In this document: positions 46,545-55,460 of the stretch, in pieces | Position numbering within the stretch: position 1 is the stretch's first letter | How the letters are laid out: the number at the start of each line of letters is the position of its first letter | Source of the DNA: Nocardioides sp. R-C-SC26 | GTDB taxonomy: Bacteria > Actinomycetota > Actinomycetes > Propionibacteriales > Nocardioidaceae | NCBI RefSeq assembly: GCF_021246465.1 | Contig: NZ_JAHRHK010000007.1 | Location: 41,130-105,129, forward strand | Reading direction: 5' to 3' | DNA length: 64,000 nt | Made by a program: the position numbers and the translations under genes | Notes under the pieces: model-generated | The model's database searches: none | Seen by the model: the letters and a program-made list of their open reading frames with translations, nothing else | Told to the model about the DNA's origin: nothing

Positions 46545-49500
46545 GCCGACTCGGTCTCGCGCAGGCGCTGGCTGATGACGGCGCTGACGCCGTCGCCGCG
46601 CATCGTGACGCCGTAGAGGGCGTCGCCGACCTCCATCGTGCGCTTCTGGTGGGTGATGACGAGGAGCTGGGAGTTCTCGCGCAGTTCCTCGTAGATCTCC
46701 AGCAGGCGCCCCAGATTGGTGTCGTCCAGCGCGGCCTCGACCTCGTCGAGGATGTAGAAGGGCGAGGGACGGGCCTTGAACAGGGCCACGAGGAAGGCGA
46801 CGGCGACCAGGGACCGCTCGCCGCCCGACAGCAGCGAGAGCCGCTTGACCTTCTTGCCCGGCGGACGAGCCTCGACCTCGACACCGGTGGCGAGCATGTC
46901 GTGGGGGTTGGTGAGCACCAGGCGGCCCTCGCCCCCGGGGAAGAGTCGCGAGAAGGTCTGGTCGAAGGCCTTCTCGACGTCGGCATAGGCCTCGGTGAAC
47001 ACCTGCTCCACCCGGACGTCGACGTCGCGCACGATGTCGAGGAGGTCCTTGCGGGTCTGCTTGAGGTCCTCCAGCTGCTCGGTGAGGAACTTGTGCCGTT
47101 CCTCCATCGCCGAGAACTCCTCGAGAGCCAGCGGGTTGACCCTGCCGAGCATCGCGAGCTGGCGCTCGGCAGCGCGCAGCCGCTTCTGCTGCTCCTCGCG
47201 GACGAACGGGGTCGGCTGCAGTTCCTCGCCGTCGGGGGCGGGATCGGCCGTCGCCGAGGGCGGCACCAGCTGGTCGGGACCGAACTCGCCGACCAGTCCG
47301 GCGGGCTCGAGACCGAGCTCTTCGAGCGCGCGCTCCTCGATCTGCTCGATCCGCATGCGCTGCTGGGCGCGGGCCATCTCGTCGCGGTGCACCGAGTTCA
47401 CCAGCTCGTCGTGCTCCTTGCCGAGGTCGCGCAGCGCCGCCCGGACGTCGAGCAGCTCGCGCTCGCGGCCCGTGCGCGACTGCTCGACCCGCAGCCGATC
47501 CTGGGTGGCGGCATGCAACGAGGTCTCCAGCCGGGCCAGCACGTACTCCGCGGCGACGGCGACCGCCTCGGCGGCGCGTCCCTCGGCGACGAGCCGCTCA
47601 CGACGCTCGGCGGCGCGCGCCCGGGTCTCGCGCTCGGCCGCCGCCTGGCGCAGCATCGCGTCGACGCGGCCGTGCAGGGCACGCGCCCGCTCCTCCGCGG
47701 TGCGCAGGGCGAGCCGCGCGTCCACCGCGGCCCGCCCCGCCGCGGTCGCCGCGGCGGCGAGCCGCTCGCGGTCGGCGGTGTCGGGCTCCTCCTCCGGAGC
47801 ATCCTCGGCGGCGGCCAGGCGCTGCTCGAGCTCCGCGAGGCCGGCCAGGTCGTTCGTGCGCGCCTCCTCGGCCTTCTCCATGGCCTGGGTGAGACGCTCG
47901 GCCTCGCCGCGGGCGGCACGGGCCTGCGAGCCGTACTGCCCCAGTTCCTCGGCGACCGCCGCGAGCGTCGCGTCGGACTCGTGCAGCTTCGCCAGGGCGA
48001 CGTCGACCCGCTTCTGCGCCTCCAATCGCTCCGCCTCGAGCCCGGAGAGCTCGAACGCGAGGCGCTCGCCCGCGGCGGTCACCTCGGCGAGCTGGCTCGC
48101 GGCGTCGTCGACCGCGCCCTGGATCTCGATCAGGCTCTGCTGGGCCGAGGAGCCGCCGGCGGCGCGATGTGCGCCGAGCAGGTCGCCCGCGGGCGTCACG
48201 AAGAGCACGTCGGGCAGGTCGGCGACGAGACGGCGCGCGACGTCGAGGTCCTCGACGACGGCGACCTTGCGCAGGAGTCGAACCAGCGCCGGACGCAGCG
48301 CGTCGGGCGCCTCGACGACGTCGAGTGCGTAGACCGCGTCGCCCGGCAGCCCCGGCCAGTCCTCGTCGTCCACTGGCGCACCGCCGAGCACGAACCCGGC
48401 TCGCCCGAGATCCTCGGACTTCAGCAACCTGAGTGCCGTGACGGCGGAGTCGGCATCGGCGACCGCGACGGCGTCGGCAGCGCTCCCCAGAGCACTCGCG
48501 ACGGCCGCTTCGTAGCCGGGCCGCACGGTGAGGAGCGCCGCCACCGATCCGAGCAGCCCGGAGACGGGCTCGGACGCCGCGAGCAGGGCACCCGCGCCGT
48601 CCTTGCGCGCCAGGCCGATCTCGAGTGCGTCCTTCCGGGCTGCGAGAGCGGTGCGATCACGATCCGCCTGCTGCGCCTGGGCCTGGGCGGCTTCCAGCCG
48701 CTCCTCGATCGCCTCCAGGGCGGTGTGCGCGGCCTCGTGCTCGGCGTCCAGCCCCTCCTCGCCGGCGTCCAGACCGGCGACCTGCGTCTCCAACGCGGTG
48801 AAGTCGCGCTGTGCGCGCTCGGCTCGCGCCTGAGCGTCTTCGCGGGCCAGACGCAGTCGACCGATCTCGTCGTCGGCGGCCGCGGCACGCGAGCGCAGCG
48901 CGTTGACCTGGCCGTGCAGCCGGGCCAGGCCCTCACGTCGGTCGGCCGCTGCCCGCTGCAGGCCGGCGATGCGGCGGTCCTCCTCCGCTGCGGCGTCCTC
49001 GGCGGCGCGACGAGCCGCCACGGCGTCCTCGAGCGTGGTGCGGTGGGCTTCGACCTGCGTGGTGATGGCCTCCTCCTCCGCGCGCACCCGCGCGGCCTCG
49101 GCCTCGATCTCCTCCGGGTCTCGGCCACCACCCGACTCGGACTCGGTCACGCCGGCGGCGTTGCGGATGCGCTCGGCCGCCAGTCCCTGCGTCCCGCGGA
49201 TCCGCTCACGCAGACCGCCCAAGGCGTACTGCACCTCCTGGGCACGGCTGAGCGCGGGCAGGTCCTCGCGCAGCGCTGCCTCCAGGGCTGCCTCGGCCTC
49301 GCGGGCCTGCGCGATGGCCGCCTCCACCTCCTCACGACGCTCCACGAGGATCGACTCGTCAGCGAGCTCTTGTTCGAGGGCGGTCCGCGCGATCACCAGG
49401 TCGTCGGCGAGCAGCCTGGCCTTGGCGTCGCGCGCGTCGGCCTGGACGCCGGCCGCCTTGCGGGCGACCTCGGCCTGACGCCCCAGCGGCTTGAGCTGAC

Positions 49501-50098
49501 GACGGATCTCGCTGAGCAGGTCGTTCAACCGGTGCAGGTTGCCCTCGGTGGCATCGAGCTTCCGCAGCGCCTTCTCCTTGCGCTTGCGGTGCTTCAGAAC
49601 GCCTGCCGCCTCCTCGATGAAGCCCCGACGGTCCTCCGGCGTCGCGTGCAGGATCGTGTCCAGCTGGCCCTGCCCGACGATGACGTGCATCTCCCGGCCG
49701 ATGCCGGAGTCGCTCAGCAGCTCCTGGACGTCGAGCAGCCGGCAGGAGTTGCCGTTGATCGCGTACTCCGAGCCGCCGCTGCGGAACATCGTGCGGCTGA
49801 TCGTCACCTCGGAGTACTCGATCGGCAGCGCGCCGTCGGAGTTGTCGATCGTGAGCACGACCTCGGCACGACCCAGCGGCGCACGCCCCGACGTCCCGGC
49901 GAAGATGACGTCGTCCATCTTGCCGCCGCGCAGGGACTTCGCACTGGCCTCGCCCATCACCCACGCGAGTGCATCGACGACGTTGGACTTGCCCGAGCCG
50001 TTGGGTCCCACGATGCAGGTGATCCCGGGCTCGAGCTGCAGCGTCGTCGCCGAGGCGAAGGACTTGAAGCCCTTGAGCGTCAGGCTCTTCAGGTACAC
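46541..50098 (-). CDS. smc: Chromosome segregation protein SMC
   Basis: A 1185-aa SMC ATPase that extrudes DNA loops with ScpA/B. It has Walker A GPNGSGKSN (residues 31-39), coiled coils rich in Ala, Glu and Arg from ~165 to ~490 and ~680 to ~1010, and a hinge between them with the glycine-rich AAVASALGSAADAVAV. The ABC signature is LLSGGERSLVAVAFL and Walker B/D-loop YILDEVEAALDDTN near the C-terminus. The GTG at 50098 (VYLKSLTLKGFKSFA) has GGGGAG upstream; the reading from 50173 adds an unconserved leader. Confidence 0.97.
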   Translation of the reverse strand: MYLKSLTLKGFKSFASATTLQLEPGITCIVGPNGSGKSNVVDALAWVMGEASAKSLRGGKMDDVIFAGTSGRAPLGRAEVVLTIDNSDGALPIEYSEVTISRTMFRSGGSEYAINGNSCRLLDVQELLSDSGIGREMHVIVGQGQLDTILHATPEDRRGFIEEAAGVLKHRKRKEKALRKLDATEGNLHRLNDLLSEIRRQLKPLGRQAEVARKAAGVQADARDAKARLLADDLVIARTALEQELADESILVERREEVEAAIAQAREAEAALEAALREDLPALSRAQEVQYALGGLRERIRGTQGLAAERIRNAAGVTESESGGGRDPEEIEAEAARVRAEEEAITTQVEAHRTTLEDAVAARRAAEDAAAEEDRRIAGLQRAAADRREGLARLHGQVNALRSRAAAADDEIGRLRLAREDAQARAERAQRDFTALETQVAGLDAGEEGLDAEHEAAHTALEAIEERLEAAQAQAQQADRDRTALAARKDALEIGLARKDGAGALLAASEPVSGLLGSVAALLTVRPGYEAAVASALGSAADAVAVADADSAVTALRLLKSEDLGRAGFVLGGAPVDDEDWPGLPGDAVYALDVVEAPDALRPALVRLLRKVAVVEDLDVARRLVADLPDVLFVTPAGDLLGAHRAAGGSSAQQSLIEIQGAVDDAASQLAEVTAAGERLAFELSGLEAERLEAQKRVDVALAKLHESDATLAAVAEELGQYGSQARAARGEAERLTQAMEKAEEARTNDLAGLAELEQRLAAAEDAPEEEPDTADRERLAAAATAAGRAAVDARLALRTAEERARALHGRVDAMLRQAAAERETRARAAERRERLVAEGRAAEAVAVAAEYVLARLETSLHAATQDRLRVEQSRTGRERELLDVRAALRDLGKEHDELVNSVHRDEMARAQQRMRIEQIEERALEELGLEPAGLVGEFGPDQLVPPSATADPAPDGEELQPTPFVREEQQKRLRAAERQLAMLGRVNPLALEEFSAMEERHKFLTEQLEDLKQTRKDLLDIVRDVDVRVEQVFTEAYADVEKAFDQTFSRLFPGGEGRLVLTNPHDMLATGVEVEARPPGKKVKRLSLLSGGERSLVAVAFLVALFKARPSPFYILDEVEAALDDTNLGRLLEIYEELRENSQLLVITHQKRTMEVGDALYGVTMRGDGVSAVISQRLRETESA

Positions 50099-50203
50099 GC
50101 AGGACTCCCCGGGGGCAGCAGGCCCGCGGTTGCGGGCCGAGCGGTTCAGGAACGTGCTGTCACGCAGGCGCAAGCGCTCGCCGGGGGAAGCAGCCCGCCC
50201 ACC

Positions 50204-51526
50204 CTAACGCTCGTCGTCCACGGCACCGTGCACCTGCTGCCCGGCGTCAGGCACGAAGGCGGCAGCCTCGGCTGTGGGCTGGTCGTCGGCATGGGCGATG
50301 TGGTGCAGCTGCGGCCAGATCGCGCAGACCAGGACGGCCGACCCTGCGAACGCGAACCAGAATGGTGCGGTCAGCCCCCCGTGCTCGGCGATGACGCCGC
50401 CGAGCATCGAGCCGAGTGCCATGCCTCCGAAGACACCGAGCACATTGACGCTGCCCACGCGGCCCTGGAGCGCCTCCGGCACCGCCCGCTGCCGGATCGT
50501 GATCGAGGTCGTGCCCCAGATGAACGCGTGGGCACCGAAGACGAAGAAGATCGCCATCGCGACCCACGGCGAGTGCGTGAGCGCGAGGCCGAGATGCACG
50601 AACGTCTCGACGACCAGCCCGATGCGCATCAGGCCCGCCAGGCTGATCCGGCGAGTGAGCCAGCCGTAGGAGAGCGTGCCGGCGATGCCGCCCAGGGCTC
50701 CTACGGTGGTGACCAGGCCGAAGCCGACCTCCCCCAGACCCAGGTGCTCGGTGGAGTAGAGGACGAGCACCGACCACGCCGCGCCGAAGGTGGTGTTGAA
50801 GACGAAGATCGTGACCACCAACGTGCGTACCGCTGCGTGGTGCCACGTCCACCGCACCCCCTCGACGACCTCGCGCCACACGTGGCCAGGGGTGTCCGCG
50901 TCGCGCACCCGCGGCGTCGTCGCGACCCGCGTCACCAGGATCGCGCTCAGCGCGACGAGGACGGCGTAGGCGACGAAGGGTACGACCGAGCCGAGGGCGA
51001 ACAGCAGCGCACCGAGGGGCGGTCCGGCGAGCTGGTTCATCGTCAGGAATCCCGCCTGCAGGCGGGTATTCGCCGTAGCGAGGTCGTCACGGTGGACGAG
51101 CATCGGCAGCAGCGCCGCCGAGGCGCTGTCACCGAACGTCTCGGCGACGCCGAGCAGGAACAACGCCGCCAGCACGACCGCGATCGACACGGCGTCCGCG
51201 ACGATCGCCGCCGCCAGCACCCCCAGCACCGCACAGCGCGCGATGTTGACCGCGACCACGATCTTGCGGCGATCGACACGATCGGTGACGACACCAGCGA
51301 GCAGCCCGACCAAGAACGGCGGCAGATAGATCATCGTGGCCGCGAGGGCGACCAGACCGGGCGAATCGGTCTGGCTCGCCACGAGCAGCGGCCCCGCCGC
51401 GACCGCGATACCGTCGCCGATGTTCGACACCCACGACGACGCCAGGAGCCATCGGAAGGACGTCCCCAGCCGTTCGGGGACGGCTACGGCGAGCGCGCGA
51501 CGTCCCAGGTGGATATCGGTGCTCAC
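50204..51526 (-). CDS. MFS transporter (MFS_3-like)
   Basis: A 440-aa major facilitator protein with about 12 membrane helices. The cytoplasmic loop VTDRVDRRKIVVAVN between helices 2 and 3 is the family signature; a central basic loop follows helix 6. It resembles the enterobactin-exporter/'transmembrane secretion effector' branch, often drug or siderophore exporters. Substrate unknown. GTG start; TAGCGT stands 9 nt upstream, so the leader is very short. Confidence 0.85.
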   Translation of the reverse strand: MSTDIHLGRRALAVAVPERLGTSFRWLLASSWVSNIGDGIAVAAGPLLVASQTDSPGLVALAATMIYLPPFLVGLLAGVVTDRVDRRKIVVAVNIARCAVLGVLAAAIVADAVSIAVVLAALFLLGVAETFGDSASAALLPMLVHRDDLATANTRLQAGFLTMNQLAGPPLGALLFALGSVVPFVAYAVLVALSAILVTRVATTPRVRDADTPGHVWREVVEGVRWTWHHAAVRTLVVTIFVFNTTFGAAWSVLVLYSTEHLGLGEVGFGLVTTVGALGGIAGTLSYGWLTRRISLAGLMRIGLVVETFVHLGLALTHSPWVAMAIFFVFGAHAFIWGTTSITIRQRAVPEALQGRVGSVNVLGVFGGMALGSMLGGVIAEHGGLTAPFWFAFAGSAVLVCAIWPQLHHIAHADDQPTAEAAAFVPDAGQQVHGAVDDER

Positions 51527-51590
51527 AAGGTGCGGACGCTACTCGCAGCGTCCGCGGAGGGCACCTGGATTACCAGCTGCCCGGCCGGTC

Positions 51591-51788
51591 TCAGACCGGC
51601 TGCAGCTCCTGTTGGGGCGAGGGGTCGAGCAGCTCGGCGGCGCGAGCCACCAGGCGGTCGTTCTCCTCGCTCAGACGCAGGACGAGGGACTCCAGCTCGG
51701 CCACCCGGTTGCGCAGTCGAGCATTCTCGACGGCGAGCCGGGGGTCGCGCAGGTCGCTGCTCAGGTGTCCGATCAGCGCCTTGGCCAT
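51591..51788 (-). CDS. 65-aa coiled-coil protein
   Basis: A short acidic/basic heptad protein: RLAVENARLRNRVAELESLV and LRLSEENDRLVARAAELLD give Leu/Val at heptad a/d positions over about 40 residues. No family recognised. The ATG at 51788 has GGAAGG upstream; a longer in-frame version to 51869 begins with Pro/Gly-rich sequence and is less likely. It lies between mutM and the MFS gene. Confidence 0.5.
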   Translation of the reverse strand: MAKALIGHLSSDLRDPRLAVENARLRNRVAELESLVLRLSEENDRLVARAAELLDPSPQQELQPV

Positions 51789-51899
51789 GGGACGGTGTGC
51801 CTTCCAGTTCAGCGGTGACCCGGGATCAGGGCCGTCTCCAAGAGTCTCACCGAGTGGGACGAGGGTCAATCTGACGGCATCGCGCGAAGGGCGCGCCGT

Positions 51900-52742
51900 T
51901 CACCGGCCCCGCGGCGCCTTCTGGCAGGTGGGGCAGAAGTAGGAACTGCGATTCATGAACGCGACCCTGCGGATGGGCGTGCCGCACCGCGAGCACGGTC
52001 GATCCTCCTGGCCGTAGGCCGAGAGAGACCGGTCGAAGTAGCCCGACTGGCCGTTCACGTTGACGTAGAGCGCGTCGAAGCTCGTCCCGCCTTGCGCGAG
52101 CGCCTCGGCCATGACGTCCTGGACGTGGCCCAGGAGCCCGAGCACCGTCGTCCTGCTGAGCTGGCGACCGGCACGCTCCCCGTGGACGCCCGCTCTCCAG
52201 AGGCTCTCGTCGGCATAGATGTTCCCCACGCCGCTCACCACGGTCTGGGTGAGGAGCAGTCGCTTGATGCCGGAGGCGCTGCGTCGGATGCGGGCGGCGA
52301 CGGCGTGGGGGTCGAAGGCCGCCTCCATGGGGTCGGGCGCGATGTGGACGATCTCCGAGGGGAGCTCCGCCCCCCCGGAGCTGAGCGACAGACCGCCGAA
52401 CATGCGTTGGTCGACGAAGCGGAGCTCGTCGTCGCCGAGGCCGAACCGGACCCGTAGGTGTCGCTCGTCGACCTGTCCGACCGGCTGCACCAGCATCTGC
52501 CCACTCATCCCGAGGTGGGCCATCAGGGCGTCACCGTTGTCCAGCGGGAGCCATAGGTACTTGCCACGACGGCGCGCGCCGACGAGCACGCGCCCGGTCA
52601 GGTCCGCCGCGAACGCCGCCGCGCCCGCGACATGGGCTCGCACCGGACGCGGGTGGAGTACCTCGACCGCAGCGATCCGACGCCCGACGACGTGTCGTTC
52701 GAGGCCGGCGCGGACGACCTCGACCTCGGGCAACTCGGGCAC
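51900..52742 (-). CDS. mutM: Formamidopyrimidine-DNA glycosylase
   Basis: A 280-aa Fpg that excises 8-oxoguanine and has AP lyase activity. [14 protein letters not shown] is the catalytic N-terminus (Pro2, Glu3 after Met removal). KYLWLPL has the conserved Lys, [14 protein letters not shown] forms the helix-two-turn-helix, and the C-terminal zinc finger is [10 protein letters not shown]...YFCPTC. GTG start, 14 bp after rnc. Confidence 0.96.
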   Translation of the reverse strand: MPELPEVEVVRAGLERHVVGRRIAAVEVLHPRPVRAHVAGAAAFAADLTGRVLVGARRRGKYLWLPLDNGDALMAHLGMSGQMLVQPVGQVDERHLRVRFGLGDDELRFVDQRMFGGLSLSSGGAELPSEIVHIAPDPMEAAFDPHAVAARIRRSASGIKRLLLTQTVVSGVGNIYADESLWRAGVHGERAGRQLSRTTVLGLLGHVQDVMAEALAQGGTSFDALYVNVNGQSGYFDRSLSAYGQEDRPCSRCGTPIRRVAFMNRSSYFCPTCQKAPRGR

Positions 52743-52756
52743 GAGAGGTCGCCGGC

Positions 52757-53536
52757 TCAGCCGGCGGAGGCCGACGGCGCGGGCGCGGCCGCGATCTCGC
52801 GGTAGGCGGTCTCGGCGGCAGCCTGCTCGGCTTCCTTCTTCGAGCGGCCCGTTCCGTTGCCGTAGAGCTGCTCCCCCACCCGCACCTGGGCGAAGAAGGT
52901 CTTCATGTGGTCGGGGCCCTCGTCGCGGATGACGTACTCGGGGACGCCGAGCGTCCGCTCGGCGGTCAACTCCTGCAGCGACGTCTTCCAGTCCAGGCCC
53001 GCACCGAGCGCCGAGGCCTCCTCGATGAGCGGGTCGAAGAGGAGGTGCACCACCGCCGCGGAGGTGTCGATACCGCCGCTGAGGTGCACGGCGCCGATCA
53101 CGGCCTCGACGGTGTCGGAGAGGATCGACGCCTTCTCGCGACCACCGGTGCTCTCCTCACCGCGACCGAGCTTGATGTGCGCGCCCAAGCCGATGGTCTG
53201 CGCGACGCCAGCCAACGCACGGGCGTTGACGACTGCGGCGCGGAGCTTGGCCAGCCGTCCCTCGGAGAGGTCGGGGTGGCGGGTGTAGAGGGTCTCGGTG
53301 ACGACGACGCCGAGCACCGAGTCGCCGAGGAACTCCAACCGCTCGTTGTGCGGCAGACCACCGTTCTCGTAGGCGAACGACCGGTGCGTCAGCGCACGCT
53401 CGAGCAGCTCGGGATCCAAGGTGGGATTCCCGAGCTGCGTGCGCAGCGCTTCGTAGGTGCCGATGGCCGCGGTCGAGCGCTGGGTGCGCGTCAGAGAACC
53501 TGACGGCGGGCGTTGCGCGCGCCGTACTGGCCGCAC
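52757..53536 (-). CDS. rnc: Ribonuclease III
   Basis: A double-strand RNA nuclease: [13 protein letters not shown] is the catalytic signature, and [16 protein letters not shown] has the second acidic pair. A C-terminal dsRBD ([33 protein letters not shown]) follows. After the rpmF stop there is no ATG, GTG or TTG in frame before conserved sequence. The start is therefore either the ATG at 53536, inside rpmF (259 aa), or CTG at 53494 overlapping the rpmF stop. Coordinates use the ATG. Confidence 0.93.
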   Translation of the reverse strand: MRPVRRAQRPPSGSLTRTQRSTAAIGTYEALRTQLGNPTLDPELLERALTHRSFAYENGGLPHNERLEFLGDSVLGVVVTETLYTRHPDLSEGRLAKLRAAVVNARALAGVAQTIGLGAHIKLGRGEESTGGREKASILSDTVEAVIGAVHLSGGIDTSAAVVHLLFDPLIEEASALGAGLDWKTSLQELTAERTLGVPEYVIRDEGPDHMKTFFAQVRVGEQLYGNGTGRSKKEAEQAAAETAYREIAAAPAPSASAG

Positions 53537-53676
53537 TCACCGCAGGCACGGTGGGGCAGGTGCTGGGAACCGCAGGCCGGGTTCGCGCACGTGACGAGCT
53601 GCGGCGCGGTCGCCTTCCACTGCGAACGGCGGTGGCGCGTGTTGCTGCGCGACATCTTCCGCTTCGGGACAGCCAC
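53491..53676 (-). CDS. rpmF: 50S ribosomal protein L32
   Basis: A 61-aa L32: [20 protein letters not shown], then the zinc motif [19 protein letters not shown] with all four Cys present (the C+ form). GTG start with GGAG 6 nt upstream. It lies between DUF177 and rnc in the conserved order. Confidence 0.96.
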   Translation of the reverse strand: MAVPKRKMSRSNTRHRRSQWKATAPQLVTCANPACGSQHLPHRACGECGQYGARNARRQVL

Positions 53677-53743
53677 GGTGATCTCCTTGTTCGAGCCGGC
53701 CGCCGCGAGGCGACCGGTGCTGGGTGGTTCGGATGCTGCTACG

Positions 53744-54331
53744 TCAGGGGGTGTGGCCCGAGGGCCGCTCATCGATCTCGGTCAACGCTGCCCATCGCGG
53801 GTCGATCGGCGCCTCATGTGCGTGGTCGGGATCCTCGATGAGCCGCGCTCCACACTCGGGGCACAACCCAGGACAGTCGTCCTCGCACAACGGCTGGAAC
53901 GGTAGTGCGAGCACCACCGCATCCCGCAACACGGGCTCCAGGTCGAGAAGATCGTCCTGGAGTGTGCTGACGTCGTCGTCCTCGTCGTCGGGGTTGTGGT
54001 CACGCAGATCGTCGTAGACGTACAGCTCCTGGAACCGCACCGCGAGCTCGTCGCGGATCGGTTCCAGGCACCGCACGCACTCGCCGTCCAGGTCGGCTGA
54101 CGCCGTCCCGGTGACCAGCACCCCCTCCATGACCGCCTCCAGCCGCAGGTCGAGTTCGACCGGCGCACCTTCGGGGACAGCGAGGACTTCGATGCCCAGA
54201 TCTGCTGGAGCCGGCACCGTCCGCGACACCTCACGCTGGGACCCCGGGCGGCGGCCGAGCTCGCGAGTATCGAGCACGAGCGGCGCTCTCGGGTCCAGGC
54301 TGGTCAGGAGATCACTTCCGGTTCCGGGCAC
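53744..54331 (-). CDS. YceD / DUF177 family protein
   Basis: A 195-aa protein regularly found before rpm[15 protein letters not shown] and the C-terminal [16 protein letters not shown] are two cysteine clusters, the second like a zinc ribbon. A role in 23S rRNA or large-subunit maturation has been proposed for the family. GTG start. Confidence 0.9.
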   Translation of the reverse strand: MPGTGSDLLTSLDPRAPLVLDTRELGRRPGSQREVSRTVPAPADLGIEVLAVPEGAPVELDLRLEAVMEGVLVTGTASADLDGECVRCLEPIRDELAVRFQELYVYDDLRDHNPDDEDDDVSTLQDDLLDLEPVLRDAVVLALPFQPLCEDDCPGLCPECGARLIEDPDHAHEAPIDPRWAALTEIDERPSGHTP

Positions 54332-54377
54332 AACAGATCAGCGAGAAGCGTACTGCTGGGGCAGGGCCGGACCCAAA

Positions 54378-54397
54378 CCGAGCGGGTCACCGCTCGG
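54378..54397 (-). terminator. Terminator hairpin at the coaD stop
   Basis: CCGAGCGG and CCGCTCGG, perfect 8-bp complements around GTCA. The coaD stop codon lies in the loop side, and the minus strand continues TTTGGG. Confidence 0.6.
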
Positions 54398-54866
54398 CGA
54401 GACGCGCGAGCAGCCGCTCGTGCACGAAGTCCGGCACGAACTCGCGCACGTCGCCACCGAACGCGGCGACCTCCTTGACCAGGCTGGAGGAGACGAACGA
54501 CTGCCCCGTCGAGGTGGGCAGGAACACCGTCTCGACCCCGGTGAGCGCGAAGTTCATCTGCGCCATCGGAAGCTCGTAGTCGAAGTCGCTCGAGGCGCGC
54601 AGGCCCTTGACGATCGCGCGGGCGCCCTGGTTGGCACAGAACTCGGTGACGAGACCGGTGAAGCCCTCGACGCGCACGTTGCGCCATCCCGCGCACGCCC
54701 GGCCGAGCATGTCGAGCCGCTCCTCCGCCTCGAACAGTCGACGCTTCGACGGGTTGACGCCGACCGCGACGATGACCTCGTCGAACAGCGCGCTGGCGCG
54801 GGCGATGATGTCGAGATGCCCGTGGGTGACAGGGTCGAAGGATCCTGGACAGACGGCGCGGCTCAC
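54387..54866 (-). CDS. coaD: Phosphopantetheine adenylyltransferase
   Basis: A 159-aa nucleotidyltransferase of the penultimate CoA step. PGSFDPVTHGHLDII carries the (T/H)xGH motif, KGLRASSDFDYELPMAQMN binds phosphopantetheine, and SFVSSSLVKEVA is the ISSSxxK-type motif. GTG start, 30 bp after rsmD. Confidence 0.96.
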   Translation of the reverse strand: MSRAVCPGSFDPVTHGHLDIIARASALFDEVIVAVGVNPSKRRLFEAEERLDMLGRACAGWRNVRVEGFTGLVTEFCANQGARAIVKGLRASSDFDYELPMAQMNFALTGVETVFLPTSTGQSFVSSSLVKEVAAFGGDVREFVPDFVHERLLARLAER

Positions 54867-54896
54867 GGCATCGGAACGTATCTCACCGCGCCCGGC

Positions 54897-55460
54897 TCAT
54901 CCAGCGTGGGCGTACCAGAGCGTCGTCTCGCCGTAGCGCTTCGACCGCGTGCCCTCGAGCCGCGGTCCGGGCCAGCGCGGCTCCGGACTGCGCCGTGCAC
55001 GCTCGACGATGACGAGCGCGTCGTCGGCCAGCCACGGCGCCAGCAGCCGCAGGTCCTCGGCGAGCTCGTCGTCGGTGAGCGGGTAGGGGGGGTCGCTGAC
55101 GACGACGTCGAACCGCTGGTCGTCCGGGGGCGGCACCGCGAGGAAGGTCTGGACGGCGAGCGGGCGCACCGTGGCCGCGCGGCAGCCGAGTGCGTGTGCG
55201 TTGGACTCGATCAGGCGCGCCGTGCGCCGATCGGACTCCACGAGGGTGACGGCGGCCGCGCCTCGGCTCCACGCCTCCAGGCCGATCGCGCCGCTACCCG
55301 CGTAGAGGTCGAGGACGCGCAGCCCCTGCATCGACCCGCACCACGCCTCGATCGAGGAGAACATCGCCTCCCGCACCCGGTCGCTCGTCGGGCGGGTCCG
55401 ATCTCCCGGAGGTGTCTGGAGGCGACGGCCGCCCACCGCTCCCCCGATGATCCGGGTCAC
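54897..55460 (-). CDS. rsmD: 16S rRNA (guanine966-N2)-methyltransferase
   Basis: A 187-aa SAM methyltransferase. RIIGGAVGGRRLQTPPG is the N-terminal family pattern, LDLYAGSGAIGLEAWSRGA is the SAM motif I and DPPYPL is the catalytic motif IV. GTG start overlapping the recG stop by four bases. Confidence 0.94.
   Translation of the reverse strand: MTRIIGGAVGGRRLQTPPGDRTRPTSDRVREAMFSSIEAWCGSMQGLRVLDLYAGSGAIGLEAWSRGAAAVTLVESDRRTARLIESNAHALGCRAATVRPLAVQTFLAVPPPDDQRFDVVVSDPPYPLTDDELAEDLRLLAPWLADDALVIVERARRSPEPRWPGPRLEGTRSKRYGETTLWYAHAG

Noticed and set aside
46649-51874. A 1741-codon open frame on the plus strand
   Set aside because: It is the antisense of smc, the MFS gene and neighbours. Smc motifs are complete on the minus strand, and the plus-strand translation is low-complexity Arg/Gly/Leu sequence caused by high GC.
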